From NCBI GenBank assembly GCA_963556145.1, contig OY744464.1, positions 7,167,508 to 7,231,507 of the forward strand: 64,000 nt of DNA. The letters are read 5' to 3'. Below, in pieces: positions 12,579-24,184 of the stretch; position 1 is the stretch's first letter, and each line of letters opens with the position of its first letter. Origin of the DNA: Hygrocybe punicea. Taxonomy: Eukaryota; Basidiomycota; Agaricomycetes; Agaricales; Hygrophoraceae. The notes under the pieces are model-generated. The model had not been told where the DNA came from. It saw nothing but the letters and a program-made list of their open reading frames with translations, and ran no database searches. A program made the translations under genes and the position numbers.

Positions 12579-13512
12579 TGAGGAAATTGGTAGAATTTTG
12601 TGCAGCGTACGTCTCCGTGATGAAGTCTTATATGAGTTTTCTGACAGCGGCTTTCAAGTTCAGACCCGGCTATTCCGAAGTCCGACGTCTTTGCGTCTGA
12701 CTCCAAGCCCAAGTCCGTGACTCGGACTCGGACTCTCCAAATTCACCACCCACCAATTGGTTTGCTGCACTCGGACACGATCCCTCTGGCTGCATTGCTC
12801 ACGGCACTGCCAACTTATTCACGCTCGGCTCTTTTTGTTGCCTTCCCAGACCCGGCTCTTCCGAAGTCCGACATCTTTGCGTACCACCCACCACCTGGCT
12901 TTTTTCACGACACGACTTCATTCTCATCCACTAGGTTTTCTATGCTCGGACACCATCCGTCTGGCTGCATTGCTCACGGCACTGCCAACTTATTTACGCT
13001 CGGCTCTTTTTGTTGCCTTCCCAGCTCCGTCCTTTGCCCAGCTTTTTTCAAGACATCACGTTACGGTTGCGATATTACAACACCTTCAAGTTGTTCCCAC
13101 CCTTGTAGGTTGACCCCACCCTTTCCCACACCCCGCAACTGACGCTCTTGTGCTTGCCCCTGCAGAGTCTTCTTTCTCGTTAGTCAACACTATAACCGCG
13201 GCTTTATCCATCTGGGTTTTACATACTCTTCCACAATCTTCAACTTCTGCCCCTCTATCCCTTCTACCACTGCTCGCACATTGCGCATATTGGCCTCCGA
13301 GAGCTCACCTACCAACTCTGACTGTGGTAGTATAGTAGTCGTCAAACGGTTAGTATAATATATTCAACTCAGTATCTCTCATGTCACTTATTTCGGACCA
13401 TATTTTTTAATTGGGTCGTCTTCAAGGCTATTGTTGTCGGCTGTGTACAGGGCCATTGCTTGTCCATTGTGTGCTGTACTTTATCCCTCCTACTCTGAGT
13501 TCTCTTTATGCC
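12579..13512. promoter_or_regulatory. Shared divergent promoter region of Plavaka-A (copy 1)
   Basis: This 934-bp non-coding interval separates the two divergent ATGs. It is pyrimidine-rich on the plus strand and contains direct repeats (see 12770-13024). A shorter repeat, CGGCTMTTCCGAAGTCCGAC, occurs near 12667 and 12853. A second copy with the same arrangement lies at 59952-60885. The promoter role is inferred from position only. Confidence 0.5.
12770..13024. repeat. Pair of 80-bp direct repeats in the divergent promoter
   Basis: Units at 12770-12849 and 12945-13024 share CTCGGACAC-ATCC-TCTGGCTGCATTGC and continue to GTTGCCTTCCCAG, with only a few mismatches and a 175-bp period. The equivalent units in the second element copy are at about 60143-60222 and 60318-60397. 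Confidence 0.85.
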
Positions 13513-16500
13513 ATGGGCCTATCCCGCAGGGCCTTTCAGCCGGCTATATTTGTGTGCCCAATAAGAGAATGTCAAAAGATATGTAAATCATCAGGAGGAC
13601 TCACACAACATCTGCACTCAGCACATCCTACATTCCGGGCTCGCCATCGACATAGTCCATCACCTACCTCACCACCACGTCGGCATTCTTCTCCACCCCA
13701 GGATGTTCCACAACGATCAGCATCACCTGAGCATGCAGCAGAGATGTCTGGCTCACCTCCAACGCCACCTGTGGGTTCACCTGAGCCCAACTTGGAGTCA
13801 CCTTCTGGGTCACCATCACCTCAATCCAGTCATCACTATCCTGCTGCTCAGGCTCTCGATATCAACATGCATCCAATTATTGATGGCACCCCATGCAATG
13901 TTCAGGGAATGGACCTTCCACCAGGTTCCCCTCCTCCCCCACGTGAGGAGCGTGCCATTGATGATTATTCACCATACAACAGTCGTGCTGAATTTGAGTT
14001 TGCTGAATTTATATTTGCTGAGGAGCAAATGTCAGCTGCAAAGCTTGACAAGCACCTTAACAATTTGGCAGCTCTCTATCCTGATTCCGATCCTCCGTTT
14101 GCGGATCACAAGGAGATGTATTCAGTCATTGATGCAACAAGAGAGGGTGATGTGCCCTGGCAGTCATTTTCTGTCTCATATGATGGTGAACTTCCAGATG
14201 ATGAGGCTGGTGAAGTCCCTTCATGGATGACTGCAAAGTATGATGTTTGGTTTCGTGATCCACTTCTTGCCATGGAGCAACAAATTGGAAATCCGGACTT
14301 TGCCACAGAAATGGACTTTGCACCAAAACAAGTCTTTGACAAAGGGAACAAGCGTCAATATACTGATCTCATGTCTGGTAACTGGGCATGGCAGCAAGCG
14401 GTATGGTATTTGTTATCTTTGAACAAGGTTGCTGATATAATGCACCAGGACAAAATTGCTGAAGATGAAGAAACACATGGATCGATGTTTGTTCCTGTGG
14501 TCCTTGGCAGTGACAAGACTACAGTCTCTGTTGCTACAGGCAACAATGAGTATTACCCACTCTATGCATCAATAGGAAATGTCCACAATAATGTGCGCCG
14601 TGCCCATCGCAATGCTGTTTCTGTCATTGGATTCTTGGCACTGCCAAAGAGTAAGTGACAGTCATTTTAGATTTCTGCTTTGGATTCTAACAGCTAGGTT
14701 AGCCACAAAGGATCACCAAGCTGATTCTGATTTTCGGAAGTTCCGGCGCCAACTTTTTCATTCTTCTCTGCACCAGATTCTATTGCCATTGCGTCCACAC
14801 ATGTCAGTACCAAGGGTGACACGATGTAGTGATGGACACTTTCGACGTGTTGTTTATGGCTTGGGTCCATATATTGCAGATTATCCAGAACAGAGTCTAC
14901 TCTCCTGCACTGTCCAGGGGTGGTGCCCACGGTGTGTAAAGTTTGACTTTCAAGTAATGCCTACTTTCTAAACCTGCAACAGTTGCACAGCAATGCCTGA
15001 GGATCTTGATGGACAAGCTGGGCACCGATCGCATGAACACACTGATGTTCTCCTGGGGGCTTGCAGTCTAGATGAGCTTTGGAATAATTATGGAATTGTT
15101 GGAGACCTGATTGTAAGCATTGTGTAATTTACAACCATCTAAAGCTAATATATTTGTATAGCCATTCACAGTGGGATTCCCACGTGCTGATATTCATGAA
15201 CTGTTATCTCCGGATATCCTTCATCAGCTTATCAAAGGCACTTTCAAGGACCATCTTGTGGATTGGGTTGTGGAATATATTAAGATTTCTCACCCTCCTC
15301 AAGAAGCTAATAAAATATTAGCTGATATTGACAGACGGTGACTGCTAATCATGATGTTCATTTAAGAGATTCTAATCCTAAACTAGGATTGCTGCTGCAC
15401 CACCATTTCCTGGGCTGCGCCGCTTTCCAGATGGTCGTGGGTTTAAGCAATGGACAGGTGATGACTCAAAGGCTTTGATGAAGGTGTGTTCTAAATTTGG
15501 ATTTTGATGTACAATGCCAGATGATATAAAATCAGGTTTTTATTCCTGCCATTGCTGGCCATGTTCCAAGTGAAATGGTCAAAGCCATCAGCGCTTTCAC
15601 TGAATTTTGCTATCTTGTACGACGTGAAATTATCAGTGAGGATACTCTGCAGTCCATTGATGCAGCAGTTGATTCCTTCCATAATTTCCGAGAGATATTT
15701 CGGACTGTTGGTGTACGACCAGATGGTTTTTCTCTTCCTCGTCAACACTCTCTCATTCACTATCGCCGACTTATTCAAATGTTTGGTGCTCCAAATGGAC
15801 TTTGCTCATCAATAACTGAATCCAAACATATCAAGGCTGTCAAAAAACCTTGGCGGAGATCCAGTCGGAACCATGCTCTAGGACAGATGCTTCTCACAAA
15901 CCAGCGACTTGACAAACTTGCTGCAGCACGAGTTGACTTCACAGCTCGTGGGATGATGCAAGGCCATGGTTTTGCATTGCCTCAGCCACAACTAAATATC
16001 ATTCTCGAGAATGATGAAGACATGGACCAGGGGGCTGATGAGCATCCAAAATGTCTGGGAGAAGTCAAGCTAGCAAAGACTGTAACACTTGGTGGGTATT
16101 TTCTCTGTTTAAATTGATAGTTCTCAATATCTGTACAGCTCGGGATTATCCTAGAGATCCAGTTCGACTTGGAGAACATATTGGGCAGCCAGAGCTTCCA
16201 ACACTCATTCGGCGCTTCCTCTATGACCAGCTCAATCCTAACTCAGAGGTTTCAGGTCAGGATATTGATCTGGATCAGTGTCCAAAATTTTCTGGGCATA
16301 GCGTTTATGCTTATCCTTCCGCTGTTGCAACGTTCCATGCTCCAAGTGACTTGTCTGGGAGACATGGAATGCATCATGAGAGGATACATGCAGTTTCTTC
16401 ATGGCGACATGGACCTCCTCGCTATGATTGTGTTTTTGTTGAAAAGGATCCAGAACAAGAAGGTTTTCAAGGATTGCATGCAGCACGTGTTTTTCTTTTC

Positions 16501-16803
16501 TTTTCTTTCACCTATCACTCTGTTTCTTATCCTTGTGCACTAGTTCATTGGTTTTCACCAGTTGACCACAGACCATGTGAAGATACTGGTTTGTGGATTG
16601 TTGAACCTGATATTCTTCATGATGGGACTCCACTCAAAGCTGTTATTCATCTAGAATGTATTCTTCGCAGTGCACATCTTATTGGTGTGGCTGGAGAAGA
16701 TTTTCTTCCTCAAAATTTTTCTTGTCATGACTCACTGGATGCATTCCAAGCTTTTTATGTTAACAAGTATGCTGATCATCATTCAAATGAAATTGCATTT
16801 TGA
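13513..16803 (+). CDS. Plavaka-type transposase of Plavaka-A (copy 1)
   Basis: The start is the ATG at 13513 (MGLSRRAFQP...); an upstream in-frame extension has no ATG. Exons are read at 13513-14650, 14694-14932, about 14983-15112, 15162-15337, 15387-15483, 15536-16091 and 16139-16803, each with a GT donor and AG acceptor and continuous frame. The N-terminus has a C2H2 finger (CPIRECQKICKSSGGLTQH...H) and a Ser/Pro/His-rich linker. The body contains VLGSDKTTVSVATG, RRAHRNAVSVIGFLALPK, GPYIADYPEQ, GWCPR, ITESKHIKAVKKPWRRSSR and the terminal VNKYADHHSNEIAF. It is homologous throughout to 468-3686. No stop or frameshift was seen, so it may be active. Confidence 0.85.
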
Positions 16804-17163
16804 TTCAGCAACATGAAACAATAAGTGATCTGAACACATTGATAGGGTGGATAAATGAACTAACAGCATGTGGCAGAGCATGCACACCACCAGCTCATTG
16901 TGTTGTACATGTTATAATGTGCTGGCCAATTGTGTCAAGCAGGGAAATGCAGGTACCAGCTGTGGCACTGGCACTAGTGATGGCCCTAGCACAGGGAAAA
17001 AATGGCTCCAGCAATGTCAGTGGAGGATGAAAAATAATGGCATTGCGAGGGGAAAGCAGAGGCACTTAGCTGATTGTTCCTTTTCTCTGAAAATGTATGG
17101 CAGCCACGCCCTTCGACCTTCCCGCGCTGTCGCGGTGGTGTGTTATTGGGTCCAGGTTTTTGG
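16804..17163. other. Spacer between transposase and cyclin relic
   Basis: No exon was recognised. The sequence is CA/TG-rich with no tandem structure. Confidence 0.5.
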
Positions 17164-17280
17164 AGGGGTGAACTAGAGAGCAGGGATTCAGAAGAGAGGG
17201 AGTTTTGCTGGGTGGTGCGGGATATGCATAATAGGTTCATTGTGAGTTGTCAGCGGAAGTCCAGGTTGACTACATTTGGG
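17164..17280 (+). repeat. Direct repeat, unit 1 (3' end of the cyclin relic)
   Basis: The stretch GAGGGGTGAACTAGAGAGCA and the following roughly 85 bp, to TTCATTGTGAGTTGT, recur at 18768-18880 with very few mismatches. The unit overlaps the 3' end of the cyclin relic. Confidence 0.8.
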
Positions 17281-18535
17281 TGTGGAAGAAAGAAAAACTT
17301 GCTTTGGAGCATCGTGAGGTTGGTGGGGGCATAAGGCGTTCCATAGGGGTACGCGGAAACCCTCCCCGATAGGTGGTAACACCTTGAAGTTCTTGTTTGC
17401 GAGAATGAAGCAGCCATTTGCGCCAAACGTACCAGTAGGCTCATCAATGAAGCTCGCCATGTGAATCGTGTGATCCCCACCTGAAGATTCGGTCAACGAA
17501 GGAGAAAAAGTCAGTGTTGGTGTCGCCACATTGTTTGGACTTGAGCCGAATTGTTTCGCATTCACTGGAGTATATATTGGGGGGCCAGTCATCATTGTCG
17601 TATGCATCGGTGTCGTGGTCATCATTGTGTCATATCCTGTTGATGGTGCTTCGAGGGGAGGTTCTCTTGGTTTCAGGGATTGAGAATATTGCATCTTCAT
17701 AGACGATGGTATCTGTTCCGCTAATCCGCTTGCTGGAAGCGTCGCACGACGTGCGAGGCCTCTCATGCTGAGTGTGGCTGAAGACAGAAGGTCAATGATA
17801 TGTGGTTCTGTCTGTAGTCTCTTCGTCAATTTGGAAACTGCCATCAGATCACTGTCACTGTGACATCTGACAACAGTCCGTATGATGATGTTTGGTGCTG
17901 ATGTGGAGGCCGCTGGCAATGGTAGTGGTGTTTTTCCAACCCAAAGCCGCCACTCAAGAGCATCGCCCAGGGCCCGCTCACATCGTCCGATTTCACAGGG
18001 AGGAAGACCGGACAATTTTGCCCATGCTCGATTTGATGAGAGAAGCTAAGAAGGCCCTGCGAGGGCACAAAAGAGGTGAGGGTGATGGAGGGAGTGGCAG
18101 TAGTGGTGGACTAGGCACTTTAGGTCACCTTGAAGAGTCTTGCGAGGTCAGGTGAGTTTGTAGATTCGACAACGAGTGCGAATCATCCTTTTCTGCCACA
18201 TATGGTTCGTCATGGGGGTCTGAGCTGCCGACAGAGTCAAGAACCATGTCAACCTCGCCCTGAGCAATACGATCAGCCAACTGAACCTCTCCCTTGATAC
18301 CGTTGCCTATCTGCTCGTGTCGGACCAAATCAGGGACCTTGGAACGGATAGCTTCCAGATAACATAAAGCTGTCTGTAGGACACTTCCGGATGTGTGTGA
18401 ACGCCGGAGCACCTCGTGCACAAAGCCCTTGATGGGGACCAGATTACTGCGAGATTGGGTGCTAGATGCACTTTGGTCGCTGTTAGAGAGAGGTGAAGAG
18501 GAGGCAGAAGATGCTGGGGTATTCAAGTAAGACAC
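17164..18535 (-). pseudogene. Broken Pcl/Pas1-type cyclin carried by Plavaka-A
   Basis: Read right to left, the N-terminal part has GFVHEVLRRSHTSGSVLQTA and LCYLEAIRSKVPDLV. The cyclin-box remnant is CPRRAFLASLI followed by NRAWAKLSGLPPCEIGRCER and ALGDALEWRLWVGK. These are hallmarks of Pho80-like (Pcl/Pas1) cyclins. Known members have about 12 more residues between LASLI and NRAW. Here that segment is missing and the frame changes, as expected for a small deletion at a CTCA direct repeat near 18040. A second frame break (TGA) lies near 18115-18125. The C-terminal Ser/Thr/Pro-rich tail is open to 17188. I infer a captured, degenerated host gene copy. The homology call is strong; the exact lesions need alignment to an intact gene. 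Confidence 0.65.
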
Positions 18536-18767
18536 AGGAGGTGAGCGAGAGGGGAGAGAAGCAGGCAGAGCACTATAGGGTTGCCAGCGGACCCTGGTGC
18601 GAGTGGTGCGAGAGAGTGGGAGAATGCGTGCATGTACCAGAAGAGAGTAAATTGAGCTGGGGAGAGGGAGCAGAGACGGTTGAGAGGAGAGTTATTAATG
18701 AGGCGATTGTATCAGTTTCAAACGATCATGGACAGAGTGAAAATAAAGAGATTTTCAGGTTTGAGGA

Positions 18768-18880
18768 GGGGTGAACTAGAGAGCAGGGATTCAGAAGAGA
18801 GAGAGTTTTGCTGGGTGGTGCGGGATATGCATAAAAGGTTCATTGTGAGTTGTGGAGTCAGTGGAAGTCCAGGTCAGATG
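18768..18880 (+). repeat. Direct repeat, unit 2 (upstream of the cyclin relic)
   Basis: This is the second copy of the unit at 17164, 1604 bp away in the same orientation. Because unit 1 is the 3' end of the cyclin relic, unit 2 looks like the 3' end of a second, otherwise lost copy. That would fit a former tandem duplication. Confidence 0.7.
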
Positions 18881-20955
18881 ACTTGGACGATCTGGTTTAT
18901 AAAGTCTTTACTTGAAAAAGACCTTGTGGGCCCAGGACAGTGAGTGGATGTTGGTTTGCTGCAGAATCAGAAAGCTGATGGGTTTTAGGGACAAGCCAAG
19001 GTGAGAATTGACGGGTTGAACTGGGAGCAGTTGCCAGCTTCTGGGTCGCCACCATCACCGTCCTGGTTTTGTATCCTTGCAGCCATACGTCATCACCAGC
19101 ACTGTTGCCAAGCCAGCCCCTTGGTGGGCACCATGTTGACGTTGTCGTCGTTGATGCGCTACCCCGTACCCGACCTTTAGGCAAAACTGTGGATTAACCT
19201 GAACGTGCCTAGCCTTTTGTACAGCTGCATGTGATAAGATTCCAGATATGATATGAGATTGAGATCAGTGGGGGCACCATGACATCAAAAGCGCCCCCAA
19301 TCTCCGATTGTGCCTGGATGACTAAGTGGCTCCCCGGGGTGCCAAATAGAATAAGCCTTCATTTTTACCCTCCATTTTTCCTGTCACCATCACCTCAAAA
19401 CCCCTTCCTCATGTCCCTATTTATACTTCCCCTTGTATCACCTTGTTGGCCAAGGACTCTTGACTGAAAGTAGATAGACGATTTTTGTACCATAAAAACG
19501 GTAACTGCCATATCAAAATAAGAAGTCCAGTTCCCCTTTTCCCCTCACTCGGAGGCCACTTCATAGTACAATCATATTATCATACGACTCATTGGCACTC
19601 ACTACTTGTTCTCCACATTTCTTGTGACTTTCTTCCTATACCACTCATCACCTGACACCCAACCCACCATACCCAACATCGTCAGTATCATCAGGCTACA
19701 CCAGCTTAATTAGATTTTTGTAGTACTTGCTTGGCAGCTTCCCCTTTTACTCCATTCATCATCTTACTGAAGCTAGATACTGACTATTCCACTTTCACTT
19801 CCATACTGATCCCTTAGGTTCTTCATCATCCAGAACCACCTGACAATTGCCATTACAACAAGAAGGAGACCACATTTGAGGCCCATCCAGACTATATCAG
19901 ATGTCCCACTGTGCACCCTGCTGTGAGTATCATGCTCACCAGAAGTGATGACATGACTATCAAAGCTTAGGATTGAGAAGCATGAATCCCTATACCCAAA
20001 ACCAACAAGTGTTCTCTGGCAATCTCCAGATGATCCAGGAAGATGTTATTACAGAAGGTTCCCAAATTCCTGCCACCATCAAAGAAATTGGAACCACTGA
20101 TACCTTTGTGACATCGCTTATCCACTTGCCCAATGGCTGCTTTGTAACTGTTTTGCATGGCAAAATTCATTTGGGAATAGTATTTCATTTCACTTGGGGA
20201 CCTGATTCCAACACCTACACTGTCCTGGAGAGTCATGTCAAACTAAAACATATACAAACTTCTGAGAGCATGAAGGTGCTGTAAAAGGAGTGGGTAGCTG
20301 GAGCATGGATGCATTACATGGAGAGATGTTACTTGGAGCACATGATGCTGGATTCATTGTGTTCTGGGATTGTGTTCTGTTCAGGAACAGGGTCATTGGT
20401 AGCCATCACAGAGGACTTGCTGTGCTTTGACAGGGATGCTTACAATGCAAAGTTGGAGGAAGATGTGGAAATCACAAATGGAGGCATTGAGGAGGCATTT
20501 ATTTGATCTCATTACATAGCTCACTGAGAAGTTTGTCCCACTAAACTCTCCTTGTACCATGCTGACTTATTTACAGTGTGAAAACAGCAAAATGACAGCC
20601 ACAAACAGGCTCTGCTATTTCATTGGCAAAGAATCTTACACTATCAGCCCCTTTCACATGTCAGTCTCATCCGATTTCTTTTTCCATTGCAATTTTAGAA
20701 GGAGACCACAGACCAATGTTTCTAATGGGCTACATCCTGTTGCACAACCACATTTAACAGACAAGAACATTAACATCTCCAGCTACACTTTCTCTCTTAG
20801 GCTTGGCCTATTTGGGCCCAGCTTGGCCTGGTTCATGGTCTCAGGCCAGGCCATGCACACCACTACTCTGAGTATTGTAGAGTACCAGACCAGACCAAAC
20901 CAAACTGAACTTCAGCAACACTACTCTGTAGAAGAACTAGGTTTTGATGATGTAT
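18881..20955. other. Non-coding cargo or filler region of Plavaka-A
   Basis: No protein family was recognised. Short open stretches exist but none has conserved motifs. The 20850-20924 part ends in ACTGAACTTCAGCAACACTA. In reverse this begins TAGTGTTGCTGAAGTTCAGT and resembles the end of the hAT-type element at 32143, so it may be a decayed hAT terminus. Confidence 0.4.
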
Positions 20956-20959
20956 GAAA

Positions 20960-21260
20960 AGTAGCAAATTTGATGAAGTGATAAAAGTGGTAAAATGGTT
21001 CCAAAGTTGGTGAAGTGATAAAAGTGCCAAAAATTACCAAGTTGGTCAAGTGATAAAAGTGATAAAATGGTTCCAAAGTTGGTAAAGTGATAAAAGTACC
21101 AAGTTGGTCAAGTGATAAAAGTGATAAAATGGTTCCAAAGTTGGTAAAGTGATAAAACTGCCAAAAATTACCAAGTTGGTCAAGTGGCTCAAGGTGGTCA
21201 AGTGACTCAAGGTGGTCAAGTGACCAAATGGTGATAAAAGTGATAAAAAGTATTCTTAGA
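20960..21260 (+). repeat. Subterminal tandem repeats of Plavaka-A
   Basis: Words such as GTTCCAAAGTTGGTAAAGTG, ACCAAGTTGGTCAAGTG and GTGATAAAAGTGATAAAATG recur in tandem. GGTTCCAAAG anchors occur near 20998, 21069 and 21129. They lie about 320-620 bp from the right TIR. Confidence 0.85.
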
Positions 21261-21580
21261 AATCTAGAGAAAAGACTCACAAGGTTGAAAAGGGTTCCAA
21301 GGATATGAAAAGATGGTCAATTTATACCAGTCATTAAAAACCATTCTATCCAGTCTTCTAAGTCTCTCTACATCAAATATAGAACTGAAAAGTAAAGAAG
21401 GGAAGAAAAAAAAAAAAAAAAAAAAACCCTGGCCAATAAATTTTCTCAACCAGTCCAAATAGCTAAAGGTGAAAAAGTTATGAAAAAAGGCGTCAAAAAA
21501 CCTGTGGAAAAAGTTCAAGGTGTCTGAAAAAAGTGCAAGGTCACCAAGGGCCTCAAAAAGGACCCATGAATTTGCTGATG

Positions 21581-22208
21581 TCGTAAATTTGGTCGCACTC
21601 CCTCAATTCCTCCCCCATTTGAAGATATATCAAAGCTTCGTGTCCTGGACGCTTTGATAGAATCACTCAAGTATTTCGACAAAGACACCATCCGCTTGGC
21701 TGTCTCGCGCTCACATAAAGAATCAAACGTGCGCGTGCGCGGGAGATCTAATACCGCGGTGCCGAGGGAAAGTGTTTATGATACTGAACTCATGGGTATC
21801 CTCTCAAACTGGATCCAGACGATTCATGGGTGGACGGTGACAGGCCAGTGGCACCTGCGCGATCACTCGGGGAAGCATAAATACACCCACATCGTTATAC
21901 AAAAGGAGGACGATCCGGCAATCGTTCTAGAGCTTCTGGCAACGGGGAATGGGCCCTTCTTCACATCGCACGTTGAGAAGACACCTGAATACATGCGTCT
22001 TCTCTGTGCAAACGAGGCTTGGGTTATCCATTTCACTTGTGAGGATGATTTTTGTCCAATTTGGCAATCCGACACAGAGCTGGCAAAGGGGGTAAATGTA
22101 GTTCATTTTTGGCATGACCTTGGCTTCAAGGACGTTAGGATGAGTGCACGTTACACAGATGCTACTGGCAATGTCGCAAAGATTGTGGATCAGTCATTAC
22201 CAGTATGA
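21581..22208 (+). pseudogene. 3' part of the split nuclease-like gene
   Basis: This half is open in the frame CGT AAA TTT GGT from the insertion point to a stop at 22206-22208. The segment KYTHIVIQKEDDPAIVLELL is followed by an ATG...VEKTPEYMRLL... stretch and AWVIHFTCEDDF and NVVHFWHDL. It has the look of a PD-(D/E)XK nuclease-like fold (D...hhxExxA), of a type common in fungal multi-domain proteins. I infer the fold only from this pattern. Together with 9081-9629 it formed one gene before Plavaka-A inserted. Coding quality is still good, so the insertion is recent. Confidence 0.6.
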
Positions 22209-23540
22209 CAATTGTTTCAAATGTTTCTCTTTGTTAGAACCATGCATATATATGGTCCTGTAGGAGAAGTCAGTTGATTAATCCAGAGTGACTGTGGCAT
22301 GTTTCCATTCAACTTGATGATAATGTGCACACTTATATGGAATGGCTTGATATACACCCTGTGGCCCTTGGGAAATTCCAATTGCATACAAGGCAACAAG
22401 CACTGTCACATATCAAGGGTGGATGAAGGACCATTAAAATATTGATGTGTTGTAATTGAGGGGCATCTTGATCTAGATAGAGAAAAAGTTTGTAGTTAAG
22501 CTAACTTGCCTAACTGTAGGATGCACAAGCAGAGATGAAGATATGTCTAAAGTTTGAACACCCAAATGCCAGCCATGGAATGAAGCTTGCTGAGGAGGAT
22601 TGGAGTCTCATGAAAAAAAAAGGTTGTTGCTGTGCACTGTTTTTTTTCTTTGTTCTATTGTTGTGCTTGAATTTGACAAGTCCAGGGTATATTTCCATTT
22701 CCCAAATGGTGTAGGTGCATTTGGATTCAGGGACCCATACTTGGTAGAACAGCCCATTTTTTGCATCAAAATTTTAATCCAGAGAGTCTCTGAATACTAA
22801 GATTCCATTTCTATTCAACACAGGAATAGTCACCCTGGCAGAGATCTGCAATTTACAAGAGAGATTTACAATTTATGGTAGGTATAAATATGTAACTCTG
22901 CCCATGCTACATCTAGAGCCACTCTAGAAAACCTCTGCCAACAGTGGTATCTGGAGATGTTGGCACATATGCAATGCCATGTCCATTTCCAGCATTAGTA
23001 ACTTAAAGGCCAATCTAAGTCAGCTAGTACTTTGTGACTTGGCATTTTATTAATTTCAGTAATTATTAATTTTACTAATCAAGCACCTTTCAGTTTTTTG
23101 GTGAAAGAGGTAAGTGAATGCGGCCTTGCCCTGAAACAGCGGCAAGGCCCAGAATTGATAAGTATTGTACAACACGAGAAGAACCGGTGTGGTGCAATAC
23201 AAAAGAAAGGGATGCAGTAAGGGTGGGTGCGAGAAAACCAAAAAACTAAAGGCTACGAGAGATCAGAAGTAACTAGAGAAAATAAGGAACAACATACTTT
23301 GGAGGAGACGAAAGGACTGGTAGCAGGAAATGTCTCCTCCGAAGTAAATAAAGAAAGGGAAACTGAAACCACGACGTGGGAAAAAGGGGTGGAAACCCCG
23401 GGGTGAAACTCGAGGAAAGGAGAGGCGCAAGGGCTCTCGATCGTGGAGGCGAGTGCAGTCCGTGCGAGTCTTGAACCGTAATGTCGGGCATGATTAGACT
23501 ACAATAAAGAAAACTTTAAACTCAGTTAATTATTGATTAT
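22209..23540. other. Non-coding stretch
   Basis: I found no gene or conserved motif. AT-rich and GA-rich patches alternate and there are no obvious repeats. Confidence 0.5.
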
Positions 23541-23960
23541 TAATTATTATTGTTATTGTCACGTGACTTGGCGGCGTGACCAAAACACTTCATTTTACTC
23601 GCGCAGAATGCAATTGCCATATCTCCCTCAAATCACATCCTATTGACTAGCGGTTGAAAATATGGGCTTCTACAGTCATTGTCTTGGTGTAAGCCACTTT
23701 CCAGACTCTAATTCGCTTTTTTTATAAATCAACTTTTTCGCAGGTTACACCATCGTGCAGCAGTTCTATGATGAGCAAGCATCATCCTAGCCATTGGAAA
23801 CTGGTGAGAATCTGTTCCATGCTTCACTATCTTGGTGCTCATAGCATTCCAGGCTCAGTATACCTCTCTGAAGCATCATTTTCTGACCGGCATCATTTCA
23901 GTTGGTATTATGAACTTTGACATTGCCCAGCATCATAAATGGGTGTCGTAGGTAGTGTGT
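23541..23960 (+). repeat. Long inverted repeat, left copy (uninterrupted)
   Basis: This unit starts ATTGTTATTGTCACGTGACT and passes through CTTTTTTTATAAATCAAC and GCAGCAGTTCTATGATGAGC. Its reverse complement is present in two pieces. Positions 43751-43962 match 23545-23755, and 32958-33178 match 23755-23960. The break between the pieces is exactly the Plavaka-B insertion. It may be a long TIR or a separate repeat family. Confidence 0.8.
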
Positions 23961-24184
23961 ACATTCCATTATCTAGTATTACAATGTACATTCATTCAGC
24001 CTTGGTCTCAGAACTCAATTTTTTATCACCAGTGGAATGTATTAGTGTAGCATAATAAAAAAAGCATGTTGAACACATCAAACCGTCGAGAAGAGAATCA
24101 GGTGTGTTGAAACACCTTCGGACAATAAAGAACACTCGATACATGAATATGTGAAGGGGGAGGCTAAGACCGTTGATAGCGAGA
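23961..24184. other. Spacer, no gene
   Basis: This is a non-coding 3' flank of the gene that follows on the minus strand. Confidence 0.4.

Larger units (their letters stand above)
9630..21580. mobile_element. Plavaka-A copy 1: complete 11.95-kb Plavaka-type element
   Basis: The left end starts CATCAGCAAAATCCGGGGTC. The right end, read inward from 21580, starts CATCAGCAAATTCATGGGTC, and both continue CTTTTTGA...CCCTTG. This makes an imperfect terminal inverted repeat of about 40 bp. The flanking bases are TC on both sides (9628-9629 and 21581-21582). Removing the element with one TC restores a continuous reading frame across the target gene. Inside are a DUF6532-like gene (minus), a transposase (plus), a broken cyclin gene (minus), and subterminal tandem repeats at the right end. 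A second copy begins at 57003. Confidence 0.85.

Noticed and set aside
12717..13335. Plus-strand open frames in the divergent promoter of Plavaka-A
   Set aside because: They are pyrimidine-rich, depend on direct repeats, and have no homologue in the other Plavaka element. Regarded as non-coding.
17164..18880. The pair of direct repeats as LTRs of a retroelement
   Set aside because: The repeat overlaps cyclin coding sequence, there are no TG...CA ends, and no gag/pol lies between the units.
19973..20506. Possible short gene(s) in the Plavaka-A cargo region
   Set aside because: No recognisable motif, no conserved splice-joined continuation and no homologue in the window. Treated as non-coding.
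20880..20924. A complete small hAT element near the right end of Plavaka-A
   Set aside because: Only one convincing terminus (TAGTGTTGCTG in reverse) was found, and no matching 8-bp duplication could be fixed.
21405..21426. Poly-A run that could mark a retrotransposon tail
   Set aside because: No reverse transcriptase, LINE-like sequence or target duplication is nearby, and it lies within the subterminal zone of Plavaka-A.
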